Positions 51,510-59,597 of a DNA stretch of 64,000 nt are shown one piece after another; the stretch's first letter is position 1, and each line of letters starts with the position of its first letter. Source of the DNA: Jiangella asiatica (GTDB taxonomy: Bacteria; Actinomycetota; Actinomycetes; Jiangellales; Jiangellaceae); contig NZ_SMKZ01000005.1 in the NCBI RefSeq assembly GCF_004349065.1, positions 120,705 to 184,704 of the forward strand, given 5' to 3'. The translations under genes and the position numbers were made by a program. The notes beneath the pieces are model-generated. The model had not been told where the DNA came from, searched no databases, and worked only from the letters and a program-made list of their open reading frames with translations.

Positions 51510-52784
51510 TCAGCGCCACTCCGTCAGGGCCTTGCCGAACCGCGTCAGCGCCGCGTCGAGCTCGGCCTCACCGTGGCTGGCCGAGACATACCAGACGCCG
51601 CGCGCCGCGACCCAGATGCCGCAGTCGATCAGCACGTCGGCGAGGCGCTCGTAGCGGTCCAGGTCGAGCAGCTGGAGGCTCCGATAGTCGTACACGTCGG
51701 CGTCACCGAACGACACGTGGAACGCCGCCGGAACACCCGCCACCCGCAGCGCCAGCCCGTGCGCCGTGCCCAGCTGGCGGATGCCGTCCATCAGGGCCGC
51801 ACCGTGATCGGCGACGGCCATGTATGGCGGGTCGTCCCGCAGCGTCTCGACGCTCGCCTTGACCGCGGCCATCGCCATCACCGACCCGTTGAACGTCCCG
51901 GAATGGTTGACCGCACCGGTGCCGAGCCGCTCCATCAGATCCGCCCGCCCGGCCAGCGCCGAGGCCGGCCAGCCGCCGGCGATCGCCTTGGCGTAGGTTG
52001 CCAGGTCGGGAACGACGCCGTAGCGACCGGCCGCGCCCCCGAGCCCGACCCGAAATCCGGTGAGCACCTCGTCGAAGATCAGCACGACGCCGTAACCGGT
52101 GCACAGCTCGCGAACCCGCTCCAGATAGCCCGGCCGCGGCTCGATGACCCCGGCGTTGATCATGACCGGTTCCATGATGACGGCGGCGATCCGCTCCCCG
52201 TCCCGCCGCAACTCCTCGGCCACCCGCTCCGCGTCATTCCACGGCAGGACGACGACGTCCTCGAGGTGGTTGGTCAACTGGCCCGCGCTGGCCGCGCCCC
52301 ACGCGCCGGCGGCGTCCGGCGCCATCAGGATGTTGTCGAGCCAGCCGTGGTAGTGGCCCTCGAACCGGATCACCTTCGTCCGCCCGGTGGCGGCACGGGC
52401 CAGCCGCAACGCCGCCTGGACGGACTCCGTCCCCGACACCCCGAATCGGACCATGTCCGGCCAGCCGAGCGCGGCACACACCACCTCGGACGCCTCGACC
52501 TCCAGCTCGTGCTGGCCGCCGTAGACCATGCCCTTCCGGCATGCCTCGATGACGGCCTCGAGCACCCGAGCCGGCGCGTGACCCAGGAAGTTCGGCCCCT
52601 GCCCCAGCAAATAGTCCACGTAGTCGTGCCCGTCGACGCTGTGCAGCCAGGCGCCCTCGCCCCGCTCGAAGAACACCCTCGGGCCGGCCAGCCGCACGTT
52701 CGAGTGCACCCCTCCCGGCGTTCGGCGACTGGCTCTGCGATGCAGTTCAGCGGACCGCTCGAGACGCCGAGCACGTGGGCTCAT
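51510..52784 (-). CDS. Class III PLP-dependent aminotransferase (glutamate-1-semialdehyde aminomutase-like)
   Basis: 424 residues. N-terminal TPGGVHSNVR and RFGVSGTESVQAALRLARA, FEGHYHGW, EPVMINAGV and LIFDEVLTGFR are class III signatures, and the PLP Lys lies in TYAKAIAGGWP. The sequence resembles HemL but is not placed with heme genes; HemL-like proteins outside such clusters act as ordinary aminotransferases on amino or keto acids. ATG 52784 is preceded by AGGAGG at six nt. First gene of the minus-strand operon, divergent from iclR. Confidence 0.93.
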   Translation of the reverse strand: MSPRARRLERSAELHRRASRRTPGGVHSNVRLAGPRVFFERGEGAWLHSVDGHDYVDYLLGQGPNFLGHAPARVLEAVIEACRKGMVYGGQHELEVEASEVVCAALGWPDMVRFGVSGTESVQAALRLARAATGRTKVIRFEGHYHGWLDNILMAPDAAGAWGAASAGQLTNHLEDVVVLPWNDAERVAEELRRDGERIAAVIMEPVMINAGVIEPRPGYLERVRELCTGYGVVLIFDEVLTGFRVGLGGAAGRYGVVPDLATYAKAIAGGWPASALAGRADLMERLGTGAVNHSGTFNGSVMAMAAVKASVETLRDDPPYMAVADHGAALMDGIRQLGTAHGLALRVAGVPAAFHVSFGDADVYDYRSLQLLDLDRYERLADVLIDCGIWVAARGVWYVSASHGEAELDAALTRFGKALTEWR

Positions 52785-52839
52785 GGCCACCCTCCTTGGT
52801 AGCCGGGCACGCCGTGACTCGAGGCGCCCCGCGGGCTGA

Positions 52840-53006
52840 GTTTTGTTATACGAAACCGATGCTCCGTCCTACAAATCACGCTACGATCGGCTCGAGTGCC
52901 CGTCAAGGGGCCATACTCGCGCCGTCGCACCCACGCCCGGCCGTTCACCAACTGTTCGACATGGCCTCCTGGCAGATGATCTTGTTTCCTGTACAATCTC
53001 TGAAAC
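52840..53006. promoter_or_regulatory. IclR-type operators between aminotransferase operon and iclR
   Basis: Two imperfect dyads with GTTT/AAAC arms lie in the 253-bp divergent region: GTTTTGTTATACGAAAC at 52840-52856 and GTTTC-N13-GAAAC at 52984-53006. The first is 56 bp before the aminotransferase start, the second 31 bp before iclR. A related perfect palindrome occurs at 59535-59550. They are the expected targets of the adjacent IclR protein. Confidence 0.5.
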
Positions 53007-53037
53007 GTCGAGTTCGAAGCAGGAAACGAGGTACGTC

Positions 53038-53901
53038 ATGCCACGCAAGCGGTCTCCGGACCGGAATGACCACGACGACACCGTGGACGACGAACGCGCC
53101 GACAGCAAGATCGACATCAATAATGCACCCGATCCGGCGACCGCTACTCCGGCGCAGGCCAAGAAGTACCTGAACCGCTCAGTAGAGCGAGTCGTCTCGA
53201 TGCTCAACGAGTTGCAGGAGACGGCCGTGCCGATGTCACTGGTCGAGATCCATCGGGCCATCGACATGCCGAAGGCGACCGCTTTCCGGTACCTGTGGAC
53301 ATTGCAGAAGCATCGCTATGTCGAGCGCGATGCCGACGGGCTCTACGTTCTCGGGCTCGGTTTCGTCGGCATGCAGTCGCGCGACCTCGACGTGCTGAAG
53401 GAGCGCGCCAGGCCGTGGCTGGAGCGGCTACGGGACGAGGTCGGCGAGACGGCCAACCTCGGCGTCCTCGACGGTGACGCGGTCCGCTACGTCGAGGTCG
53501 CCGAAAGCCAGCGGCCGGTCCGCATGGTGAGCGCGCCGGGCAGCCGCGACCCGATCTACTGCACGGCGCTGGGCAAGGCGATCGCCGCGCAGCTGCCCGA
53601 GAGCCGAGTGCGCGAGCTCCTGGAGCATGTCGAGCTGAAGCCGCGCACGGCCAAAACGATCACTACCGTGGATCAGTTCCTCGCCGACCTGGCTTCCGTA
53701 CGCAAGCGCGGCTACGCCGTCGACGACGGCGAGAACGAGGACGACGGTCGCTGTGTCGCCGTCGCCATCCTCGGCACCCGGCTGCCCGCCGCGTTGAGCG
53801 TCAGCGCGCCAGCGAGCCGCCTCACCCTCCGCGATGTGTCCAAGGTCGCCAAGTCGCTGTCGGCTATGGCCGAACGACTCCAGCCGTCCGGGCGCGGATA
53901 G
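53038..53901 (+). CDS. IclR-family transcriptional regulator
   Basis: 287 residues. An acidic and probably disordered leader of about 45 residues precedes the winged helix (MSLVEIHRAIDMPKATAFRYL), and the effector domain has IYCTALGKAIA, RGYAVDDGENEDDGRCVAV and ALSVSAPASRL. It is a paralogue of the IclR at 5894-6658. The SMP-30 gene follows 77 bp downstream on the same strand, and the aminotransferase operon is divergent, so it probably controls both. Confidence 0.94.
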   Translation: MPRKRSPDRNDHDDTVDDERADSKIDINNAPDPATATPAQAKKYLNRSVERVVSMLNELQETAVPMSLVEIHRAIDMPKATAFRYLWTLQKHRYVERDADGLYVLGLGFVGMQSRDLDVLKERARPWLERLRDEVGETANLGVLDGDAVRYVEVAESQRPVRMVSAPGSRDPIYCTALGKAIAAQLPESRVRELLEHVELKPRTAKTITTVDQFLADLASVRKRGYAVDDGENEDDGRCVAVAILGTRLPAALSVSAPASRLTLRDVSKVAKSLSAMAERLQPSGRG

Positions 53902-53978
53902 GGGCCAACGTTCCTCCCCACGGTCAGGGCTCGTCCATGCGCAGGGGGTGGGCGGGCCACGAAGAAGTGCGAGCGACG

Positions 53979-54893
53979 ATGATCAAGAATCAGGCGGCAT
54001 CGCTGGCGCAGTGCCACGCCGAGGTCGGTGAAGGCCCGGTCTACGACCCTGTGTCCGAGTCGCTGTACTGGGTCGACATCCCCGCCGGGCGTCTGTGGCG
54101 ATGGAACCGGTCCGAGCGCAGCGTCAGCTATGTGACCGTAGGCGAGCCGCTCGGCAGCTTCGCCCTGATCGAGGGTGGGGGCTTCCTGCTGGCCGCGCGG
54201 CGCGGGATCCTGGTCCTGCCCGGCTGGACCGACCTGCCGCGGCTGTGGCAACCCGTCGAGGAAGACCTCGCCACCCAGTTCAACGACGGCAAGTGCGACC
54301 CCAGCGGCCGCTTCGTCGCCGGCACCGCGGCGGTCGACCCGCGGTTCACCGGTGCCCTGTACCGCGTCGACCACGACGGCACCACGGAGCAGCTGTTCGA
54401 CGGCATCGGCATGTCCAACGGGCTGGACTGGAGCCCTGACGGAGCACTCTTCTACCACGTGGACACGCTCTCGCAGACCGTGTGGCGCTACGACTGGGAC
54501 CAGGCCACGGGTGTGCCCCGCCATCCGGTGCCCTTCATCCAGATCCCGTCCGGCGACGGGCTCCCCGACGGACTGTGCGTCGACATCGAAGGCTGCTTGT
54601 GGCTGGCGGTCTGGGGCGCCGGCGAGGTACGCCGCTACGCGCCGGACGGGCGTCCGCTCGGCTCCGTGAGCGTCCCGACGCCCAACGTGACGAGCTGCAC
54701 GTTCGGCGGTCCTCGAGGAAATCGGCTGTTCATCACGACCGCCGCCCAGGCAGCACCGTCGCACGGGCGAGCCGCACACTTGGCCGGCGACGTCTTCGCG
54801 ATCAGCACACCGGTCCGAGGACAGCGACGAAAACCGTTCCCCCGCTCGGGCATCCCGCCAGCACTGCTCGAGACCAAGGCGTCGGAACTCTAG
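53979..54893 (+). CDS. SMP-30/gluconolactonase/LRE family protein
   Basis: 304 residues, a six-bladed beta-propeller. Metal-ligand positions are visible: Glu in EVGEGPVYD, Asn/Asp in NDGKCDPSGRF, Asn in MSNGLDWSPDG and Asp in GLPDGLCVD. Family members hydrolyse sugar or aldonic lactones. ATG 53979 gives the standard N terminus; an upstream reading adds 14 unlikely residues. Its place after iclR suggests that a sugar-acid lactone is part of the locus pathway. Confidence 0.92.
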   Translation: MIKNQAASLAQCHAEVGEGPVYDPVSESLYWVDIPAGRLWRWNRSERSVSYVTVGEPLGSFALIEGGGFLLAARRGILVLPGWTDLPRLWQPVEEDLATQFNDGKCDPSGRFVAGTAAVDPRFTGALYRVDHDGTTEQLFDGIGMSNGLDWSPDGALFYHVDTLSQTVWRYDWDQATGVPRHPVPFIQIPSGDGLPDGLCVDIEGCLWLAVWGAGEVRRYAPDGRPLGSVSVPTPNVTSCTFGGPRGNRLFITTAAQAAPSHGRAAHLAGDVFAISTPVRGQRRKPFPRSGIPPALLETKASEL

Positions 54894-55264
54894 TGGCCGC
54901 GGCGATCACCGCGTCCGAACTGCGCCAGAACGTGTACCGGCTGCTGGATGACGTCCTGAACACGGGCACGCCTCGTGAGATCGAGCGTGGCGGACGCCAC
55001 CTGCGGATCGTCCCCGTCGACGGACCCCCTGCGGCCTACAACTCAGATGGTGAGCGGTCCGTGGGCAGCTCCAACGGCAGCCGGACCGAACGCGGCGCGT
55101 CCAGGCGGTCCTGCCGGTCGTGCCAGGTCACCCTGATCTCGGTGACCCGGAGCTGCAGCGGCTGGATCAGCATGTATTTCTCAGCTCGCCCTGGCGGGAA
55201 CTCATCGATGGCCGCGGCGCCCTCGTGCCGGACGAGGTCGCCGACGTCCACTCGGACGCCGTAG
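54893..55264 (+). pseudogene. Remnant of a Phd/YefM-type antitoxin gene
   Basis: The first 45 codons encode a clear antitoxin DNA-binding half: AAAITASELRQNVYRLLDDV and GGRHLRIVPVDGPP. After about 55035 the frame runs into the convergent membrane-protein gene and loses all likeness to a protein; no toxin gene follows. GTG overlaps the SMP-30 stop. It looks like a truncated, solitary antitoxin. Confidence 0.5.
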
Positions 55265-55473
55265 GCCGTACTGTTGCCGTCGTTGCGAAGGACGTACCGA
55301 TGCCGGCTGACGTGACTCAGCCGGAACAGCGCACCGAACCACTCACGGCCCGCGACACCCAGCATGGTGCGAGCCGAGCGGCCGGCCTCGGACACCGCCC
55401 GGCGCACGTACCAGGCCGCCCACAGCGCCAGGAGCAACGCGACGACGGCGACCGCGGATGGCACGAACTCCAC
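55036..55473 (-). CDS. Small membrane-anchored protein of unknown function
   Basis: About 145 residues. One N-terminal membrane helix (about residues 4-24) is followed by a soluble beta-rich domain (HRYVLRNDGNSTAYGVRVDVG). The topology suggests an anchored domain resembling those that describe neutral effects of Asn/Gly beta-sandwiches; no family is recognised. GTG 55473 is preferred because it puts the helix at the N terminus; a GTG at 55512 overlaps the preceding gene. Downstream of the KAS III-like gene on the same strand. Confidence 0.6.
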   Translation of the reverse strand: MEFVPSAVAVVALLLALWAAWYVRRAVSEAGRSARTMLGVAGREWFGALFRLSHVSRHRYVLRNDGNSTAYGVRVDVGDLVRHEGAAAIDEFPPGRAEKYMLIQPLQLRVTEIRVTWHDRQDRLDAPRSVRLPLELPTDRSPSEL

Positions 55474-55502
55474 ATTTCGAATGTAGCTCCGACACGTCTG
55501 TT

Positions 55503-56498
55503 TCAGCCCCACCGCAAAAGGCAGGTGCCGATGGACATGCCGCCGCCGAACCCGGCCAGCAGGACGAGGTCGCCGTCCCGCAGCGCGCCGGCTTCAGCCG
55601 CCGCGTGGAGCGTGACCGGGATCGACGCGCCGCCGAGGTTGCCGTACTCCTCGAGGGTTCGGTGGGTCGTCGCCCCGTCCAGACCGGCCTTGGCCACCAG
55701 GTCGTCGAGCAGGTTGCCGTTCGGCTGATGCGGGACGAAGTGGTCGATCAACGGCCGCCGTACGCCAACCTGGTCCATGACACGATCGAGCGCCGGAGGC
55801 ACGTGTTCGAGAACGAACTCCTTCACCGCACGGCCCTTCATCGCGAAGTAGTGCTGGCCGGCGTCGACGGTGTCGTGCGACGCCGGCAGCCGGCTGCCGC
55901 CCGCCGCGACCGTGATGAGGTCGTGGGCATCGCCGCGGGTGTGCAGGCCGAAGCCGAGGATGCCGTAGCCGGCCGACACCGGGCCCAGTACGACGGCGCC
56001 GGCACCGTCGCCGAACAACACCGCGGTGGTTCGGTCCGCGGCGTTCAGGATGCGCGAGTAGACGTCGGCCGCCACCACCAGCGCCCGCCGGTCTGGGTGT
56101 ACGGCGAGCAGGCCACGTGCCACCGCCATCGCGTAGACGAAGCCGCTGCACACCGCGTTGACGTCGAAGCATGCGGCCCGGGTCGCCCCCAGTGCGGCCT
56201 GCGCCAGCGCCGCCGTCGGCGGCTGCGGCGAGTCCGGTGTCGACGTGGCGACCACGACGTAGTCCACCTGGTCCGCCCCGACGCCGGCGTCCGCGAGGGC
56301 CGATCTGGCCGCCCGGGCAGCCAGATCGGAGGTCGCCTCGTCGTCGGCCGCGTACCGCCGCGCCCGGATCCGGGTCTTCCGCTCGATCCACTCGGCCGTC
56401 ACGCCGGCGCGCTGGGCGACCTCGGCGTTCGACACCTCCCGCGCCGGGAGATACGCGCCCGTGCCCAGCACGCCAACCGGTACCCTCCGCGTCGTCAC
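55503..56498 (-). CDS. KAS III-like 3-oxoacyl-ACP synthase (FabH family)
   Basis: 331 residues with the full KAS III triad: Cys in VNAVCSGF, His in PHQPNGN and Asn in YGNLGGAS. GVLGTGAYLPAREVSN and GDGAGAVVLGP are family-typical. It lies outside the housekeeping fab operon, so it is likely a specialised acyl-CoA condensing or transfer enzyme, as in secondary-metabolite or side-chain pathways. GTG follows TGGAGG at four nt. It is separated by 100 bp from the SDR gene upstream in the same operon. Confidence 0.93.
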   Translation of the reverse strand: MTTRRVPVGVLGTGAYLPAREVSNAEVAQRAGVTAEWIERKTRIRARRYAADDEATSDLAARAARSALADAGVGADQVDYVVVATSTPDSPQPPTAALAQAALGATRAACFDVNAVCSGFVYAMAVARGLLAVHPDRRALVVAADVYSRILNAADRTTAVLFGDGAGAVVLGPVSAGYGILGFGLHTRGDAHDLITVAAGGSRLPASHDTVDAGQHYFAMKGRAVKEFVLEHVPPALDRVMDQVGVRRPLIDHFVPHQPNGNLLDDLVAKAGLDGATTHRTLEEYGNLGGASIPVTLHAAAEAGALRDGDLVLLAGFGGGMSIGTCLLRWG

Positions 56499-56598
56499 CG
56501 GACCTCCAGCACAGAATCCACTCCGTGCTGACCAGCTTCGCCGCATCCCACCTGGCACCGCAGAGGCCGGTTTCAGGCAGGCGGCGGCTGGTGCGCCG

Positions 56599-57375
56599 TC
56601 ACCACGCGGTCCAGCCGCCGTCGACGACCAGCTCGGCGCCGGTGATGAAGCCGGCTTCCGGCGACAAGAGAAAAGCGACCGCGCCGGCGACCTCGTCCGG
56701 CCGGCCCAGGCGGCCCATCGGCGTCGCGTTGGCGAACCTCTCCACGACCTCCGGTGACAACGGCACCTTGCCGACGTCGACCATGCCGGGCGACACCGTG
56801 TTCACCCGCACGCCCATCCGCGCGGCAGCGACGGCGAGCTCGCGCGACAGCATCCGCACCGCGCCCTTGGATGCCGCGTACGACACGTCGCGCACCGGCC
56901 CGTCCGGGGTATCGGCCGGCAGCCTGGACTCGTAGAGGGCGTTGTTCAGCGCGACCTTCCCGTACACGGACGCGATGTTGACGATGGCGCCGCCACCGGA
57001 GTCCTTCATCCGGCGGATGGCTTCGAACGACAGGAACGCCGCGGCCTCGACGTTCAAAGCGACGTTGGCGCGCCATTTCCGCAGATCCTGCGCGAGCAGG
57101 GGCGCGAGGTTCGAGTCGCCGGCGTTGTTGACGAGTGCGCGAATGGGTTCGCCGCGCAGGTCCACGGCCTGCCAGATGGCTTCCCGGCCGTCCTCCGTGG
57201 TGACGTCCGCCGGTACGACGACGCTCCGGTTTCCGATGAGCGCCGCCGTCTCTTCCAGGTGCTCCTTGCGGCGACCGGCGAGCACACACACGAAGCCGGA
57301 GTGTGCCAGCCGGGCAGCCGTCGCCCGGCCGATGCCGGACCCCGCACCGGTCACGACCGCCAGCCGCACGTTCAC
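56599..57375 (-). CDS. SDR-family oxidoreductase
   Basis: 258 residues with [15 protein letters not shown], catalytic YAASKGAV and VVDGGW. It contains the long insertion with [10 protein letters not shown] before the catalytic Tyr that is shared with the SDR at 138-995 and is not general to SDRs. GTG is preceded by AGGAGGG. The start overlaps the Gfo/Idh stop. Product of the second gene of the set may be a keto sugar that this enzyme reduces (inference). Confidence 0.92.
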   Translation of the reverse strand: MNVRLAVVTGAGSGIGRATAARLAHSGFVCVLAGRRKEHLEETAALIGNRSVVVPADVTTEDGREAIWQAVDLRGEPIRALVNNAGDSNLAPLLAQDLRKWRANVALNVEAAAFLSFEAIRRMKDSGGGAIVNIASVYGKVALNNALYESRLPADTPDGPVRDVSYAASKGAVRMLSRELAVAAARMGVRVNTVSPGMVDVGKVPLSPEVVERFANATPMGRLGRPDEVAGAVAFLLSPEAGFITGAELVVDGGWTAW

Positions 57376-58340
57376 GGAACCCTCCTGACCGTCGCCGCCT
57401 TCTCCAGCGCCGCGGCGGCACGCACAGCGTCGACCGCATCGTCGGGGGTGACGAGGAACGGCGAGCCGCCGACAACGGCGCCGAGGAAGTGTTCGACCTC
57501 CATGCGCAGCGCACCCTCGACGCGCCCGTTCAGGTTCGGCCACGCCATGCAGTCCGGCGCGTCGACAGCGTCCGGCCCGAACCGGGTGACCCCGTCGTCG
57601 CTCCAGGCCGCCCGCACGACACCGTGCTCACAGTGCACCGTGAGGTCCCAGCGCGGCCCGGCGGAGTCGGGCAGGGTCCATCCGGTCACCAGGTTGAACG
57701 CCGCGCCCGTCGACACCGTGCCGGTCGCCGCGAACGTGCTCACCCCCGACGACGACTCGACCAGTTGCGCGCCGTCGATCTCGTCGACGACGCCCCCGGT
57801 CATCCAGTGCACGAGCTCGATGTCGTGGATGGCGAAATGCCACAGCGGGTTGGTCGTGTGCGCGACCCGCGCCCCGAGCGACCGCAGCCCCCAGGTCGAC
57901 GCCGTCACCATGACCGGCCGGCCGAGTTCACCGGAACGGACCGCTTCGTGGACTTGGGCATACCGCGGGTAGAAGCGGGTGATGTGCCCCGTCATGAGAC
58001 GGACGCCGCGAGCCTGGGCCAGCGCGACCATGGCCTCCGCGTCCTCCACCGTCGTCGCGAGCGGCTTCTCGACCAGCACGTCAGCACCGGCCTCGATGAC
58101 GGCCTCGGTCGCTTCGCGATGCAACGAGTCGGGGGTGGCGATGACGACGGCGTCGGGCTCCAGCACCACGAGCGCTTGGGTGACGTCGGCGAACGCCGCC
58201 ACGCCCAGCCTACGACCGACGACGGACACCACGGCCGGATCGCGGTCGACCACGCCGACCAGCTCCGCGAGGCGCGAGCCGGCGACGGTCCGCGCGTGCA
58301 GCTGACCCATGAACCCGACGCCGACGACGACAACCCTCAT
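57372..58340 (-). CDS. Gfo/Idh/MocA-family oxidoreductase
   Basis: 322 residues. Rossmann [11 protein letters not shown] at the N terminus, catalytic Lys in VLVEKPLA, and the active-site His region [14 protein letters not shown] are all present. These NAD(P) enzymes oxidise sugars, inositols and amino sugars. GGAGG precedes the ATG by seven nt. It is coupled by ATGA overlap to the PLP-enzyme gene upstream and by the same arrangement to the SDR downstream. Confidence 0.94.
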   Translation of the reverse strand: MRVVVVGVGFMGQLHARTVAGSRLAELVGVVDRDPAVVSVVGRRLGVAAFADVTQALVVLEPDAVVIATPDSLHREATEAVIEAGADVLVEKPLATTVEDAEAMVALAQARGVRLMTGHITRFYPRYAQVHEAVRSGELGRPVMVTASTWGLRSLGARVAHTTNPLWHFAIHDIELVHWMTGGVVDEIDGAQLVESSSGVSTFAATGTVSTGAAFNLVTGWTLPDSAGPRWDLTVHCEHGVVRAAWSDDGVTRFGPDAVDAPDCMAWPNLNGRVEGALRMEVEHFLGAVVGGSPFLVTPDDAVDAVRAAAALEKAATVRRVP

Positions 58341-59440
58341 GATCGGACCTCCCTGGCGACTCCCCCGCCGAGGTGGCTCGCCCACTCGTCCACTCGACCG
58401 GCCACGTCCGGGAAGGAGACGACAGGCAGGTCCGCTGCCGCGCCGGCGAACCGGCCGAGGTCCTTCCAGCCCGCTCCGGACAGGATCAGGACGGGGTGGT
58501 CATCCCGGCCGACGCGGTCGGTTCCGACGTCACGGATGAGCGCGGCCAGCGCGGTCGCGGCCGCTGGCTCGACGAACACGCCTTCGGCGGCCGCCAGCAG
58601 TCGTTGCGCCGAGACGATCTCCTCGTCCGTCGCCGCCACTCCCCAGCCACGGGAATCCTCCACCGCCCTGACGGCCAGAGCCCCGTCCGGCGGGTTCGGC
58701 ACCTGGAGTCCGGAGATGCCGCTCTCGCACCGTCTCACCGCTGGCGTGCGGCTGGCACCGTCGAGGACCTGGACGATAGGCGCGCAACCGCTGGGCTGAC
58801 AGGCCACGACCCGTGCTCGCAGGCGACGCTGCCGCAGGCCACGTGCGACCGCCACGAGCATGCCGCCGCCCCCGGCCGGCACGTAGACGTGCGTGGCGCC
58901 CGGCGACTGCTCGGCCAGCTCGTAGGCGATGGTGTCGACGCCTCGCATCCCATCGTGGTTGAACGCGTGCGCGGTGATGCCCAGGTACAGGTCGTACCGC
59001 TCGGCCGCGGCGTGGATCTGGTCGACCAGTCCGGTGATCCGCTCACTGGTCGCCCCGTCGCCGACGCCGTCGACCCCGACGACGTCCAGGGCGTACGGCA
59101 TCAAGGGGATGCGCTTCTCGAGGGGCGCCGACGAGACCAGGCACAGGAAGCCGGGCAGGCCCGCGCGGGCGCCGTAGGCGGCCATCGCCAGCCCGGCGTT
59201 GCCCGACGACGACGCGATCCAGCCGCGATTGCGGTGTTGCCGGGCCAACGACAGCGACATGGCCGCGACGCGGTCCTTGTACGAGCCGGTGGGATTCAGC
59301 GACTCCATCTTCGCCGACAGCCGCCGGAGACCGAGGTGCCTGGCGACCACGTCCAGTGACAGCAGCGGGGTGTCACCCTCACCAAGGGAGATGAACTCGC
59401 TGACCACCGGCAGATCGGCGGCGAACCGGCTCAGCGGCAT
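58337..59440 (-). CDS. Threonine-synthase-like PLP-dependent enzyme
   Basis: 367 residues, fold type II. PLP Lys lies in LNPTGSYKDRVA, SSGNAGLAMAAYGA binds substrate carboxylate, and VYVPAGGGGM is the phosphate-binding loop. Threonine synthase, threonine dehydratase and diaminopropionate-type enzymes share this fold. An upstream reading to ATG 59527 includes RCGCGR, like the Cys-rich N terminus of some threonine synthases, but its third codon positions are not GC-rich, so ATG 59440 is chosen. First gene of the operon, 95 bp from the palindrome at 59535. Confidence 0.9.
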   Translation of the reverse strand: MPLSRFAADLPVVSEFISLGEGDTPLLSLDVVARHLGLRRLSAKMESLNPTGSYKDRVAAMSLSLARQHRNRGWIASSSGNAGLAMAAYGARAGLPGFLCLVSSAPLEKRIPLMPYALDVVGVDGVGDGATSERITGLVDQIHAAAERYDLYLGITAHAFNHDGMRGVDTIAYELAEQSPGATHVYVPAGGGGMLVAVARGLRQRRLRARVVACQPSGCAPIVQVLDGASRTPAVRRCESGISGLQVPNPPDGALAVRAVEDSRGWGVAATDEEIVSAQRLLAAAEGVFVEPAAATALAALIRDVGTDRVGRDDHPVLILSGAGWKDLGRFAGAAADLPVVSFPDVAGRVDEWASHLGGGVAREVRS

Positions 59441-59534
59441 GGCGTCACGTCTCCACACATGTCGTCCGCATCCACACCGCCCAGGTCCATGGGGACGTGA
59501 GGTTTCGGGTAAGTCTCCGCCGCACATGTCATAC

Positions 59535-59550
59535 TGAAACATAAGTTTCA
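59535..59550. promoter_or_regulatory. Perfect palindrome TGAAAC-ATAA-GTTTCA (candidate IclR site)
   Basis: Two 6-bp arms around ATAA lie in the 157-bp divergent gap between the PLP-enzyme operon and the epimerase gene. The GAAAC/GTTTC arms recall the two dyads near iclR 6 kb away. It is the only conspicuous motif in the gap, so it probably sets expression of both genes. Confidence 0.55.
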
Positions 59551-59597
59551 CTTTTTGCATACTCTCGATGCTTCGTCGGCTGAGAAGCGGTGATGAC

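Noticed and set aside
59441..59527. Longer start for the PLP enzyme including RCGCGR
   Set aside because: Would give a Cys-rich N terminus as in some threonine synthases, but third codon positions are AT-rich and it would start 8 bp from the operator.
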